This document shows positions 33,252 to 44,580 of a stretch of 64,000 bases of DNA, one piece after another. Source of the stretch: Pseudisothecium myosuroides (taxonomy: Eukaryota; Streptophyta; Bryopsida; Hypnales; Lembophyllaceae); the NCBI GenBank assembly GCA_951799445.1, contig CATOGU010000239.1:310001-374000 (forward strand), in the 5' to 3' direction. How positions within the stretch are numbered: the first letter of the stretch is position 1; each line of letters opens with the position of its first letter. The notes below the pieces were generated by a model. That model saw only the letters and a program-made list of their open reading frames with translations, was not told where the DNA came from and did not search any database. The position numbers and the translations under genes are program-made.

Positions 33252-34399
33252 AAACCCTAAAAAACAAAAATCTGAAACAAATTTGGTGAAGAGGAAACTA
33301 CACTACCTAACCCAACATTTCTTGGTTTGGGGATTATTTAAAACAAAACCTTGAATATGCTAAGTGGCCTGAACTTGGGTGGCCATGGGCGAGAAGACGA
33401 CTGGTTCCGCGCCCACAGCATGCCAGGTAATCAATCGCTACTCCCACCTCCCTCGTATGTCTGGCTCAAATCTCATCAAGCAATACCTCCCTCGTATGTC
33501 TAGCTCAAATCTCATCAAGCAAGACTTGCCTCACCTTGTCTTGTGCGTGTTTCGGAGCACAGGAAAATAAGGTCTGCCCTAACAAACCTAACCTAACTTA
33601 ACCAACGCAACTTTGTTCTTGTTCAGAATGTTCAAATGAAGACGTCTCTATCAAGATACTAGTGTTGATTGGGTCCCATTCTCTAGTGATCATATGCTCT
33701 GTTGGTGAGACTTTAGTAACACTTTCAGTGAGAGATAATAGATTTACAGAGAGCTCCTACCTAATGTAAAAGTAAAAGCAAGCAAGACGTTCCAGGTGGA
33801 TCCACTTATCAAGTACCAATTGAAATGCAATCTGCACAAGGAAAAGCTCTTGCTATTTGTTGGTTATTAGGAGCATCTAAAAAATGCTTAGGGCGAAATA
33901 TGCGCTTAGGGCGAAATATGGCTTTTAAATGAAGTTACGAAATGATAGATGCTGTTAGAGATAATGGCGATGCAGTAGGAATTTTTTTTACTTGTTTTTG
34001 GGCGAAGCCTTATGTTTTTCTGAGCTTTTGTGATTGCAGCTGCTGGGAGGCCTTACGATCGCACGGAGTCAGCACCTCCGCCATATGCTCGGACCCTATG
34101 AGCATGTAATTCAACAATTTAATGCTATATTTTTCTATTCAAGTGGTCTATCATTCATTCAATCACATTATTACCCCATTTTCAAATCCTATGGTCACTT
34201 TTTTTAGATGTAATTTTCCAAGCTTTGGTGGCCAATAAACTCCCTATTTTCTTCTAAACTCAAAAACAACTTGAGACGCTCAGGGATTAAGAGTTAACCC
34301 CAAAACTCAACCCCAGAATCACAACTAATCATATTTATCGATACAGTGCCCTCTCGACACCTCCTATAGTCTTTTAGGATACATAGACTATGTTAGTAT
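33252..34399. other. Intergenic, with short direct repeats
   Basis: A 36-bp direct repeat (CTCCCTCGTATGTCTGGCTC, 33450-33521) inflates a 63-codon ORF. TTAGGGCGAAATATG repeats at 33888-33918. The right end of another TTAA element, GACGCTCAGGGATTAA, stands at 34275-34290 without a visible left end. Confidence 0.5.
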
Positions 34400-34705
34400 T
34401 AACTAGTATTAACTGAATAAAAATATGGTATAACTATTATACTATAATTATACATATAGTATATATACTATAATATAATATAGTATATACTATTATACTA
34501 TATTATACATAATACATATAGTATATTAAGACTATTGTATGTATAACTATATATATTATGATAATATTATCATAATATATTATATAGTTACTATAGTTTA
34601 TGATACTATCTAACATATACATATATATAATATACTATATTATATACATATAACATATACTATTATACTATATATTAACTATATTATATATATTCCATAT
34701 GTAAT
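34400..34705. repeat. AT-rich satellite-like TATA/TATAC repeat
   Basis: About 300 bp made almost only of A and T, with many overlapping short palindromes (ATAGTATATACTAT type), likely to cruciform or slip. Confidence 0.85.
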
Positions 34706-34719
34706 AGTTATAGATGCTC

Positions 34720-34951
34720 TTAACCCCTGAAGGGCCTGAACGCCCTTTGTGGCCGTATGTACGCTTGTATATACAAACGTATTTGAACTACTTTGAAGGC
34801 TTTTCAAAAAAAATTATGCACTTATCATCATACAACCCTTCAATATGTATGGTTGTAACACTTAATTTCTTGCTGATTCAAACTTCTGAATAGTGATTGT
34901 AACTGTAATTGGTACCGTGTCTCCAGAGCCCAAGGGCCCTTCAGGGGTTAA
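34720..34951. mobile_element. TTAA element, family C (232 bp)
   Basis: It has intact TTAA on both sides with ends CCCCTGAAGGGCC and the inverted GGGCCCTTCAGGGG. The interior matches 9145-9375 along its length. The end word TGAAGGG is present at both ends here and replaced at both ends in the other copy. Confidence 0.9.
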
Positions 34952-36186
34952 GGGAAGGGAGAATTTTGAGCTCCACCGTATCCACATCAAAGATTTTTGG
35001 ATTTTTTTGGCAATGCTACAAGCTCTTAATCACGCTATTCTCCAGGTTTTTTGCATTCACATTACAACTATAGGCGCCCTGCGTTTTTCCACCACTCGTC
35101 TGCATCCCAAAATGTTCTCCTCCAACACGTAGCTGTTCAGTGTCAACACGTCCTGCTGGCTTGCTTAAAGCACCTCATCTGTGCGAACACCCACACACAC
35201 CCCACTTCAGTTTAATGCAAACAAATCAAGGAAGGCCCAGCTGAGAAACAGCAGCAGCTACTGACCAAGAACCTAATCTCTACTGTTCCGGCGTTTTCGA
35301 AACCCCAAGAGCTCATCACAAGTCTTCCTTCAGGACTTCGCCAGCTGATTCTAGTTCCGATCAGGACGCCATGTCCAGTGAAGAATCGCAGCAACACACG
35401 AACCAACTCTGCAAGCCAACGACAACAGGCATGTCCATAGCCATTTCTGCAACCCAAAGACATGAAACTTCGACAACGACAGGCCCCAAGAGTGGCATGG
35501 GATGCTAGTTACCGAGCGTTCCTTGACGGTATCTCCTGCTTCAGAACAAGCGAACAAAATTGGTTTGTGTACGACGTCGGCGTACGCGCCACGGCAAATG
35601 ACGCATTCACACAGTTTCATGTACCACCAGACTAGAACCCCCTGCCTCTGATACTGAAAGAAGCCTTTAATGCGAGTGTGACCTCTTCAGGCAAACACCT
35701 TATTGGCTGGAAACTACAGAACTGCATCAAAAGTTAGCAATTTCAGGTACAGCAGACAGAGTTGTACAGGCACGCGGCAGGGTGGGCATAGCTCAAGTAC
35801 TGACGCCGTTTCTGAAGAGAAGCAAAAGATCAGGGAGACAACTTTTAAATCAACATACTCATTAGAAGGGGGAAATGCCTGTCAGTGCAAGTGTGCATGC
35901 CTTGGGAAGAACTGCTGCTCTCTCATTCGGCGATACGAGATTGAATACTTTAAACTAAGTTAAGTACACACTCAGACACCATCTGCCGCGTGGAGGCACT
36001 GAGGCAGTCGACTGTGTTTGGGAGAGGGCACCCTCTCCGATCATTTGCGCTTGCTCGGGGCAGGTATCTGAGGACTATCAGTATTTTATTGTGAGACAAG
36101 GCATCTGATTGATTCGGGGGGGGGGAATACCAGCAGGTTCAGGCAAGGAAAGAATTTAAAAAAGAATAGCATGAAATTAATGAAGT
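34952..36186. other. Gene-like composition, no gene identified
   Basis: The sequence is less AT-rich than the repeats, with short overlapping ORFs on both strands (35212-35620 minus, 35703-35963 plus). None shows a domain I recognise. A G10 homopolymer lies at 36117-36126. Confidence 0.35.
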
Positions 36187-36723
36187 TGTCCGTACCAGTT
36201 CTGAGTCGGTCGTTCGCCGCCCAGGGAAGAGGGGCGGTTTTGACGCCGCCCGCTCTGCGCCCGTCGCCCGGTCGGCACGCGGAGGTCCGCCCTCACCGCG
36301 CGAGCAGCTCAGGCAGACCTCCGACAGCCTACGGGGTCCCGGCGCAGACCCCTGGGCCCGACCCTCAGAGCCAATCCTTTTCCTGAAGTTACGGATCTGT
36401 TTTGCCGACTTCCCTTACCTACATTGTTCTATCGACTAGAGGCTGTTCACCTTGGAGACCTAATGCGGTTATGAGTACGACCGGGCGTGATCAGTAGTCG
36501 CTCCTCCCAATTTTCATGGGCCGCCGAGGGCGCACCTGACGCCGCAAGAGGTGCGGCGCTTTACCGGCCGCTGGACCCTATCTCCGGGTGATCCGATTCC
36601 AGGGTGGGCGGGCCGTTAAAAAGAAAAGAGAACTCTTCCAGGGGCCCTCGCCGGCGTCTCGGGATTCGGCCGCGTCGCCGCCAGCTGCCACGGCCCGGTT
36701 CGGGAATATTGACCCGATCCCCA
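36187..36723 (-). rRNA. 25S rRNA fragment (antisense, decayed)
   Basis: The complement of large-subunit rRNA is recognisable from CCAGTTCTGAGTCGG through CTCAGAGCCAATCC, ATGCGGTTATGAGTACGACC and CCGCTGGACCCTATCTCCGG to GGTTCGGGAATATTGACCC. Several C-to-T/G-to-A changes relative to the usual plant sequence (TCCTGAAG, GATCTG, TTCTATCGACTAG) indicate decay of an untranscribed copy. In the rRNA it lies downstream of, and does not overlap, the segment at 1-288. Confidence 0.9.
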
Positions 36724-36839
36724 GCATCGCCTGCACCATCGATCGACCACGTCAGTCCACAGGATCCATGCACTCGTCACCAAATCTCTCCCATCCGTGT
36801 TTGACGAATCACAGGGGCTCACGGACAATGGGCGCCGAC

Positions 36840-37124
36840 TCAATCCACAGCGGGATCCACAAGCGACAGGATGTAGCGCTCTACCAAACGAGTGCAAGCG
36901 ATGGTGGTGGCGGCGTGGACTAAGCTTACCAGGCGGCAGTTGATGGTTTCCGGCGCCGCGCCATCGAAAGCGAACACGCTTGTGAAGCTCAAGTCGCCGG
37001 TCTCGGGCCTCCTGTCGAGCTCCGGGCGGGGGTAGAAGGACCCGGACGCACTGGGCTCCGTGCCGAGCACCGACTTCTTCTCCGACTCGTTCGTTGCCGC
37101 CGCCAAATATGGAGAATACTGCAT
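36840..37124 (-). pseudogene. ELIP-like (early light-induced protein) fragment
   Basis: The minus frame reads GSFYPRPELDRRPETGDLSF, then TSVFAFDGAAPETINCRLVS, ending soon after. ELIPs are thylakoid proteins of the chlorophyll a/b-binding superfamily; their first membrane helix starts with a block of the type 'FSGPAPERINGRLAMVGF'. Here the block is APETINCRLVSL, with Gly to Cys and loss of the helix that should follow, so only the region before and at the start of helix 1 survives. It is a fragment, not a working gene. Confidence 0.6.
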
Positions 37125-38054
37125 CCCTCTTGTAGCAGAGCAGGTTCAGTACCTTCAAGTAAAATTCCATTCTCAGCTCCGTATTATAGATCCTGTACCC
37201 AATCTTGTTGTAATTGCCAGACTTCATGTACCGATCGATTGATGGAGCATGGAACTCAGGAGGAATCAGTCTTGGTTTGATGCGAGAGTTCTTCTGGATG
37301 AGGAAAATCAATTGAAGACTAGCCCTAGATTTCGCGGTTCTCTCAGGAAGATCTTCTAATCGCTCGTTTGGAGAAGGATGATAAATGGAACTATGCACAG
37401 TGAAAGCGCCATCCTCCATGCTACGTGCCCATTGTATCAATGGGGTCATGCCCTTCATGTCCTCAATGGCATGACCCTCATAGCGTGTCCCCCGGGCATG
37501 GTGGAGGATGTATAGGCATGATGGGGATGCATGGGCATGGTGGGTATGCATGGGCATGTTGAGAGATGCATGGGCATGTTGAGAGATGCATGGGCATGGT
37601 GGGGATGCACCACTGCAAAAATGATGCCACCAGATGCACTGAAGCACAACTTAACATCATACAAGGTTGTTTCATGCAATGGTCTTCAATGAAGCTTTTT
37701 GAATGCTTTCGGTTCAAACCTCTGGCGTGATCTTGTGTCGTAGTATCAAAAATGATAAGAGATAGGCTGTTATCTGATTTGACGCTAGCCAGCGTGGCCA
37801 GGTGCGGTTCTTTGGCAGAGCAGTTTTGAGGGGAAACGAGCGTGTGATCTGTCATGAGGCAAGCGTGAGTTCATTAGTTTTGGTAGGAGATGAGGTTCTT
37901 GGGTTGCAGTTTGTCCACTCTAAGAAATGAGAACATGCAACCATTTTGTGGAGGACCTCAGCCTCCATGGCACGGAGGTGGTGACTGGGGTACCTCAAAA
38001 GTGGCCGCCATCACTGTAGAGGACCGGAGACTTTCCCAGCAGCCCTGTTAGCAG
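37125..38054. other. Mixed fragment zone with a GGGCATG minisatellite
   Basis: At 37530-37605 the unit GATGCATGGGCATG(T/G)TGAGA is repeated several times. The rest has no protein I recognise, although a long minus frame crosses it. Confidence 0.5.
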
Positions 38055-38712
38055 CTCCCGGACGGCACTCAAGCCGTCGGCGGCGGCCGAAACGCCTTCA
38101 CGATCGAGTACGTCCCCGCGAACGGCCGCGGTCAATTCTACCTCGAGCTGCTCTCAGACGTAAGCATTTCTCCATCTCTACCACAATCGTGAGCGAAATG
38201 TGAGCCCATTGGGCAGATTGCAGTGAACGGTCACAGTCGTTAGAAAATCATATTTTGTAGTGTGGGTATTGTGCCGTTCAACTGCCACAGAGCTCTGAAT
38301 ATTTCGACTCACTTGTATAGATGTGAGGTTTTGCTGTGGACAAGCTGAGAGAAGTGCGCCAGAATCGTTGAACTCCGCCGTTTTAAGAGGCATGACGATG
38401 TGCGCTTATTCTCGATCTGAACATTGCTTTGAGTGCAGACCAACGATGAGCAAAACGACAACCTGTACCCGTTTGTGCATCTGCTCCCAGACAACAACCT
38501 CTTCATCTTCGCCAACAAGGACTCAATCCTGTACAACTGGCAAGACAACTACGTCGTGAAGACGTTCCCCACCATCCCGAGCGACGAGCCTCGCAACTAC
38601 CCCTCCGCGGGTAGCTCCGTGCTCCTGCCCCTGCTGTCGTCCTCCGGATTCCAATCTTGCGAGGTTCTCATCTGCGGAGGCGCGGCACCAGGCGCGTTCG
38701 GGAACTTCAAAA
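38055..38712 (+). pseudogene. Glyoxal oxidase (GLOX) two-exon fragment
   Basis: Exon 38055-38159 (LPDGTQAVGGGRNAFTIEYV, borders TTAGCAG| and GAC|GTAAGC) joins in phase 0 to an exon starting at 38439 after GTGCAG. That exon reads NDNLYPFVHLLPDNNLFIFA and later DEPRNYPSAGSSVLLPL and EVLICGGA. These are hallmark segments of the beta-propeller of plant glyoxal/aldehyde oxidases, secreted copper-radical enzymes that make hydrogen peroxide. The match stops near 38712 and an unrelated frame follows to a stop. The N-terminal and most of the C-terminal catalytic parts are missing. Confidence 0.8.
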
Positions 38713-38947
38713 ATGGCTTGCAAATTTTGGGAACAATCCAACACGGAAGATAGGAGATTATAACATTTGATCAAACAACATGTGATGACAAAATCTCCCT
38801 TCTTGGTAGGTAGTTGCAATTTGATGATTTTTACAAAATTCCATAAGCCCCGGATTCATCTCAAATTGTGTGAGCAACAAGATTAGATGTGAATGCACAC
38901 ACTTGTAAATTATTGAAGATTGCACTTTTTTTTATGTCAAGTTGTAG

Positions 38948-39424
38948 GGCTTCAAAATAGCTATTGCACAGAAAACAATGACCAACAAGCTCGAGGGGCT
39001 CATTCCGGGTACTCTCGTGGACAGACGATTCGAGAATCGCTCCGGGTTTGACGCGAGCAGCTTCCAGAACAACACGAGCCTCTGTGGACGTCCGCTGAAG
39101 AACAAGTGCAAGAAGGTACCATCCGGCTCGAAGGGCGCCGGCGCGGGAGTGATAGTGGGAGGCGCTGTAGGAAGCGCGGTTGCCGTTCTCGCCATTGGCG
39201 CGATCATCTTCTGTTACATCGTTCGCAGGACGAACCAAAGGAGCGCGCTTCTGCGCGATGAGAGTAAGTGGGCATCGCAAATCAAAGCGCCGAAGACCGT
39301 CATCGTCGCCATGTTCGAGAAGCCGCTGGTGAAAATTAGGTTAAGTGACCTAATGGACGCCACGAACGGATTCAGCAAGGACAACATCGTAAGCTTGGGG
39401 CGATCGGGAGTGATTTACCCCTAA
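38948..39424 (+). pseudogene. BIR-type LRR receptor-like kinase fragment
   Basis: After an acceptor-like TTGTAG comes the end of an LRR ectodomain (NKLEGLIPGTL, SSFQNNTSLCGRPLKNKC). A membrane helix (GVIVGGAVGSAVAVLAIGAI) and a basic stop-transfer follow, then the juxtamembrane motif MFEKPLVKIRLSDLMDATNG. This order and the 'F-KPLVK-LSDLM-AT' motif are typical of BAK1-interacting (BIR) pseudokinases and relatives. The frame ends at TAA 39422 just where the kinase N-lobe should begin, so the kinase is absent. It abuts the glyoxal oxidase fragment on the same strand. Confidence 0.75.
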
Positions 39425-39702
39425 TGCCAGCGTCCGAGGATGTCAAAAATCTTGACGCTTTTGTTATTAGTGACTGAAGCTCGTGCAGTTGCAGCTTTGC
39501 TCTTTCTAAGCTTGTCTATTGCTGAATCAATCCAAGCTATCCATGTTTTGTTCATGGTGTCAAACCACATTGTTCATAAATTATTCACAATGTCAAAGTA
39601 GACTCTTGGGTGGATCACTCTGAGTGTTCACCATTTTTTACAAGGCAAACAAGTTTGTAAACCCATCTAGCTAGCTATATGAAGACTAAATATCATGCGC
39701 CT
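39425..39702. other. Spacer, nothing recognised
   Basis: No gene or repeat was seen in this short gap. Confidence 0.3.
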
Positions 39703-40131
39703 TCCATCCCCATGCACTCCATGCCCATTGCCCCCATCACCCCATTGCCCCCATCCCATCATCCATTGCCCACATCTAATCTCTCCCGTCACTCCACCCC
39801 ATTCCTCCATCATCTCACCCCATTGCATCAACCCCATCATCTCATCCCTTTGCATTGCATCGCCCCTATCACCCCATCGCACCCATCATCCCACTTTACC
39901 CCACTACCCCCTTCACCCCATTGCCCCCTTCATCCCATCGCCCCCATCACCCCATTGCTCCTTTCATCCCATCGCCCCATCACCCCATTGCCCCTATTGC
40001 CCCGACCACCCATTGCCTCCATCACCCACTACCCCCATTGATCACTCCATTGCCCACATCACACCACTCCACCCTATCGCCTCTATCTCCCCACCCCATT
40101 GCCTCCATCACCCATTACCCCCATTGATCAC
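39703..40131 (+). repeat. CCCCAT/CCCCATTGCC minisatellite
   Basis: About 430 bp of imperfect repeats of CCCATCACCCCATTGCCCCC, strongly C-rich on the plus strand. Near its right end a longer unit (CATTGCCTCCATCACCCA) repeats at about 40011 and 40097. It creates long Pro/His/Ser frames that should not be read as genes. Confidence 0.9.
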
Positions 40132-40132
40132 C

Positions 40133-40926
40133 CCGGGAGAGCCTAAACCTGTTCCTTTCAAGCCCGTCTGGGGCAGCGAAATCCCTAAGAATACAGGTAA
40201 CCAAGATAAAGCAAGAGAAATGGCTTGGAAAGCCACAGTCAATAAGGAATTCATGTTAGTTGGAATACAAAAGTACATTGAATAGTGGAAGAGTGGTATG
40301 AACAAATGCGCTGCATACGCAGAGCATTCGGCCCATATGTTGATTATTGGAATCGCATTTTGTACGAGCTTCAGAACCCAATGAACGACAGTCCCACAGA
40401 CTTGGTGGAAGGGTTTTGGCCGAAATACGACTGGAGACTTGCACCCGAGAATTCATTTTGCCAGGGGGTACAAATGAATCATGTGGATGCCATTCCTGAA
40501 GATGAGGAGCTTGAACCTTATTGCGTTCTAGCGAATGAAGCGCCACGGGAAAGATTTAACCCTTGGCGCAATGTACGCTCTGGCTCCTGGGTTCTTCTAA
40601 GACCCGAGGATCCAAGCGTATGTCCTGTTTGGCTAGGACGGACATTATCCGCCGTTCAGCTAGTCCTTGCTAAAGTGAATCACGAAAAGTTCTTGATCCA
40701 GTACTGGCAACCCGACAATTCCAAAACTGACCTACACTTGAAGTACCTTGACTGCTGGAATGGGAAATGGGTGGTGGAGAATACTGCTCCGACATGGGTC
40801 GACACAATTTGTGTAGTATACTCCACTTGGTCTAAGGTTCTTGATCCAAGGACAAAGACAACCCCTAGAAGATGTTGTGATGCTGCATTACAAAATTTCA
40901 ATTGGGCCAATGAGGTTGACCCTTGA
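40133..40926 (+). pseudogene. Unidentified protein, frame-interrupted, 3' of minisatellite
   Basis: A first frame (KPVWGSEIPKNTGNQDKARE ... LVGIQKYIE) stops at TAG 40283-40285. Another frame continues directly (EEWYEQMRCIRRAFGPYVDY) for about 210 codons, ending at TGA 40924. Its middle reads GSWVLLRPEDPSVCPVWLGR and FLIQYWQPDNS, a layout like a small SH3/BAH-type barrel with many Trp. The composition and sustained frame argue for real coding ancestry, possibly from a transposon, but the family is not known to me. GGATCC motifs like those of the 17-21 kb island follow it. Confidence 0.45.
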
Positions 40927-41830
40927 TCAAGTACCTTCCTTCAGATTTCTATGTCATCCCAGCATCGCCCGATCTGTCACAAGTTCCGGGTTTCTTAGTA
41001 TTGCTTTTATCGGGGGATCCTACGATGTTCCTCAACATCATCCTTGTAGACTGTTAGTGTCGTCCATGAGTTGCCGTTTTGTGGTAGTGGTCATTTTTTC
41101 TTTATTTTGCTCTCAGCGTGGGATCCCACGATATGCTTCAAGTAACTCGCACTATGTATTATTATTATTTTTTGAATGTAGACCTCGCCCACGTACTCGA
41201 GATAACCCGGCCGAAAAAATCAGCCACTTTCTCACCCTCATCCGTTCGCAGTTTCAAAACACGACTCTTGAATTCGAGTCCAGTACGCGGGCAGGAGTGT
41301 TCAGATTGCTATGCAAGTAAATCCAGCATTCGCGTGGGCCAGTGAACCCTTGATATGTGGAACGCCATTCACCCCTAAAACAATGTTACTAGAGAAGGTT
41401 GGGTGTAGTAAGGAAAACAGCCATTTTTGGTCAAGCAGACATTTGGGGTTAATTACTATTAAGGAGCACACTTGTTGTGTTCAAAAAACTGAAGCAGTTA
41501 TTCCATAAGAACAAGGACAGCAACAACATGACAATCAACACAGATTAGATTTGGAGGATCATTAGTGCATTGCCTAGAATCAGAAATAAAAACCATTTTT
41601 TTCAGTTTCAACCGTACAAAAGTTTGTGAAACTAGTAGATCAATGTGTGCAAAAGAAATCAGCATGTTTGACCGCGCGGATTGTAAGATTATAACGTTTG
41701 AAGTGAGAAAAACTACTTTTTTTCATTCCTGCAAAACAAGGTTGCACGACTAGATTATTTGACTTTGAACTTTTTTAGCTTTAAATTTTTGCACCATAAT
41801 GTTCACGTGAACATTCTTAGAGAGATGGAA
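40927..41830. other. 3' flank with GGATCC motifs and TTAA-element scrap
   Basis: TATCGGGGGATCCTACGATG (41009-) and GCGTGGGATCCCACGATAT (41116-) repeat the palindromic motif of 17-21 kb. From about 41690 to 41806 the sequence (GACTAGATTATTTGACTTTG) matches part of the family A element at 5325-5385. No gene is recognised. Confidence 0.5.
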
Positions 41831-41833
41831 GAC

Positions 41834-42095
41834 ACTGTGTGTAACATTTCTGAGCTAGCACCTATTAGTTCTCTTCTCTAATTTTCATCTCCTTCTGCCT
41901 CGTCTAATGCTGTTGTGATATACATGCCACACGGGATGTAACCACCTACCGTTACAGGACCTCCTAATTATATTAACGGTATTCCCCACAGGGAAACACA
42001 GTTCACAGTTTTACGCTCCTCTTATCTTGCTCTGACGTTCACTCACCAGAGCTCGTTTACTCCTGAACTCAACACGTTATCAGCACGATACTTTC
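41834..42095 (+). mobile_element. Possible Copia LTR end and primer-binding site
   Basis: A TG-starting, less AT-rich stretch ends ...GAACTCAACA and is followed by CGTTATCAGCACGA. That word follows the 5' LTR in many plant Copia elements. No gag or pol follows, so this would be a truncated remnant. The left boundary is uncertain. Confidence 0.4.
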
Positions 42096-42199
42096 TAGCT
42101 CGCAGGATCAATCTCTCTTCTCCCCCATTCCTGTCATGACTGCGCGCACACTAGTTATTGCTTAGAGATAGCCTATGCGCCACAAGCGCCGTAGTTGAA

Positions 42200-42330
42200 T
42201 TTTTTTTTCCAGAATCTTGTGTCTTCATATGTCAAAAATTGTTCTTTTTCTACAATGTTGTTCTTGTAACAAAAATGGTGATTTTGGAGAAGTTTGGTGA
42301 AAAACTTAGCTTAAAACTTTAGGAGGTAAC
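42200..42330. mobile_element. TTAA-element right-end fragment
   Basis: GGTGAAAAACTTAGCTTAAA and ACTTTAGGAGGTAAC match the end seen at 11740-11778 and at 56049 in inverse. Only about 130 bp remain. Confidence 0.5.
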
Positions 42331-42743
42331 TACTAGAACTTTCTAGAATTTTGTAAATAGTTACACTATTGTATGTAGTACTTAAAACATAAGAAATAGA
42401 TCAGCTTTATCAAATATTGTATAGTAGCTTGTGAGATTTTTTCTTGGATTATTATTATAATCAATTTGGAGGATTATTTTGGTACTTGCCTTTTGAGGGA
42501 TTTTGGAGTAGAGCTTTTGAATTAGAATAGAAAATGTTGAGGAAGAACCTAATTGAGTAATTCATACCATGGGAAATTTGAAAAAACCAATTTTAGAAAC
42601 CTATCCCAATTTGAAATTTGAAATATCAACATAAGAATCTAAAGATACATAAATATAGAAAGTAAATACATAAATATACATTTAAATTTTATGTATTTAT
42701 ATATTTATTCTTTGAATGTGTGTATAAAATAAACTTGAAGTAG

Positions 42744-43218
42744 GGAAAATTCTAAATTGGGGTATGAAAATGAAAAATATTAAAGATAGGGGTACAATTT
42801 CAAAATAATTACAAATAGGGGCACAATGTTAAAATAATTTGAATTTTTTTGGTAAGTTTTTTTGGTTTACAATTGGTTGATTTAGATACATCACATTAAA
42901 TGTTAGCTAACTTCCAAAAAAATGACAAGTCTCTCTAAAATTTGCCATCCCCTTTGCTAAAAGTTGCCATCCCTTATGCAAAAACTTCTTTATTTAGACT
43001 TGATTGGGAGAGGCTTTTAAGTTTTTAAAAGGTTAACTAACATTTAACATGATGAACCTAAATCCACAGGTTCTTAAACCAAGATAACTTACAAAAAAAT
43101 TCAAATTATTTTGAGCGTGATTTTGAGATTGTGTCCTTGTTTGTAATTGTTTTGAAATAGTGCCCTTATTTTTAGTAATTTTTATTTTCAGGCCCCTATT
43201 TGGAATTTCTTCTTGAAT
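42744..43218. repeat. Foldback element (475 bp)
   Basis: The left arm AATTCTAAATTGGGGTATGA and GGGGCACAATGTTAAAATAA faces the inverted right arm (ATTGTGTCCTTGTTTG ... GGCCCCTATTTGGAATTTC). The loop holds TTGCCATCCC twice. It is non-coding. Confidence 0.65.
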
Positions 43219-44580
43219 TTATTCATCATGCAAAATTTGAACATATGCAACTTGTTTTTTTAAATGTGAGGAATTATTGTTTTCATCTAGATAGCCCAAT
43301 CTAGAAAGTATATTCTTACATGTGGCTAAACATTTTAGCTGAAATTCTAAGCCTACCTTAAACTAGTGAATTTATGCACATATAAATACTTGTATATATG
43401 GTCTCTAACTGAGAATAGAGTCAATGCACGTCTATGTAAAGAGAGTCTAGGCACTAAAGGGGCTAGTCAAAAAAAAGGACTAGAGCACTCTTGTGTCATA
43501 ATGTGAGGATTGTCCTTTTCAAAATAAACAATGTAGGCTTGTGTAAAGTATGTGAAATAATAGTATTATATATAGATGGATAGGAGGTAATTGCATATAA
43601 TTTGTAAGCCTAAATCCAAGCCAATTTCTTTACATGGAGATTTTTTTCATTATAATGGATGGCAAATGTATTGCTCATAAACAATAGCTAAATAGCATGC
43701 AAGATATTCTAGTAAGGTTATCATCAAAGATTTAGTTCTAACTTTATCCTTGATATGGTTTAAAACATTAGAAAACAATACTTTTGTTCATACATGCAAG
43801 GATACAAGACCTTTTTGCCACATTTAACTAAGTATAAATTATCAAAAGTTCATAAGTAGTATTTATGGAAATGCGTTGGCTTGCAAAATAGTGGGAGGTA
43901 CTTGCAAGATATTAGGCAATACTTCCAAATCAAAAAACAAATGAATATTTGAGAGGTATCTATGCAAAAAAGTTAACAAACCTTCAAAATTTGAGAAGAG
44001 AAAAAGTCCAAAAATTTCATGACTGTACAACCCATAAGTAGTTATATGTGCCACCTATTCAAAAAAGCTGAATTTTTTAAACTAGTATATAAAATTCAAA
44101 AGTTCCAATATAAAGACAAGGTTTTCAATGCTAGAAAACCAAATATAAAACTTTCAAATTTTTATATTGAATCTATCATTTGTAAATTTTCTCTAGTAGA
44201 ATTCCAACTTGGTACAATTTTGTAATAAGTATATGCACAACAACAAATTGAAATATATCCACCATAATAATAGGTTATTGTCCTCATATTATGCAATTTG
44301 AACTCATATATTCAATCATTTATAAACTTCTATAACTGATCAAACCTTTATTGTTGATGTTTATGACCGTATCATAGAGTTTCTTGTGCAAATTTCTAGA
44401 TTGCTTCACTTTTTCTACTAGCATAATAAAATCACAAATCTTCACATGACCTACCTAAGAGGAAGGCCTAAGAGTAAAGAAAAACAATGATGTTTGTTGA
44501 GAAATGTGAAGACTTGCAAGGAAATGCATACAATTTTTTCACAAAATTTTGTATACAATTTAAAGATTCCAAAATGTAAG
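43219..44580. other. AT-rich, no gene; possible large intron
   Basis: No exon or defined repeat was recognised. It directly precedes the first visible arogenate dehydrogenase exon, so it may be part of a long intron. Confidence 0.4.

Noticed and set aside
33379..33570. 63-codon ORF with a repeated LPRMSxSNLIKQ unit
   Set aside because: It results from a 36-bp direct DNA repeat; there is no independent sign of coding.
36616..37647. 343-codon minus-strand ORF
   Set aside because: It crosses the 25S rRNA remnant, the ELIP fragment in another frame and the GGGCATG minisatellite, so it is an accidental open frame.
39679..40285. Pro/His/Ser-rich ORFs in several frames
   Set aside because: They are translations of the CCCCAT minisatellite. 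Only the last part, after 40133, looks protein-like.
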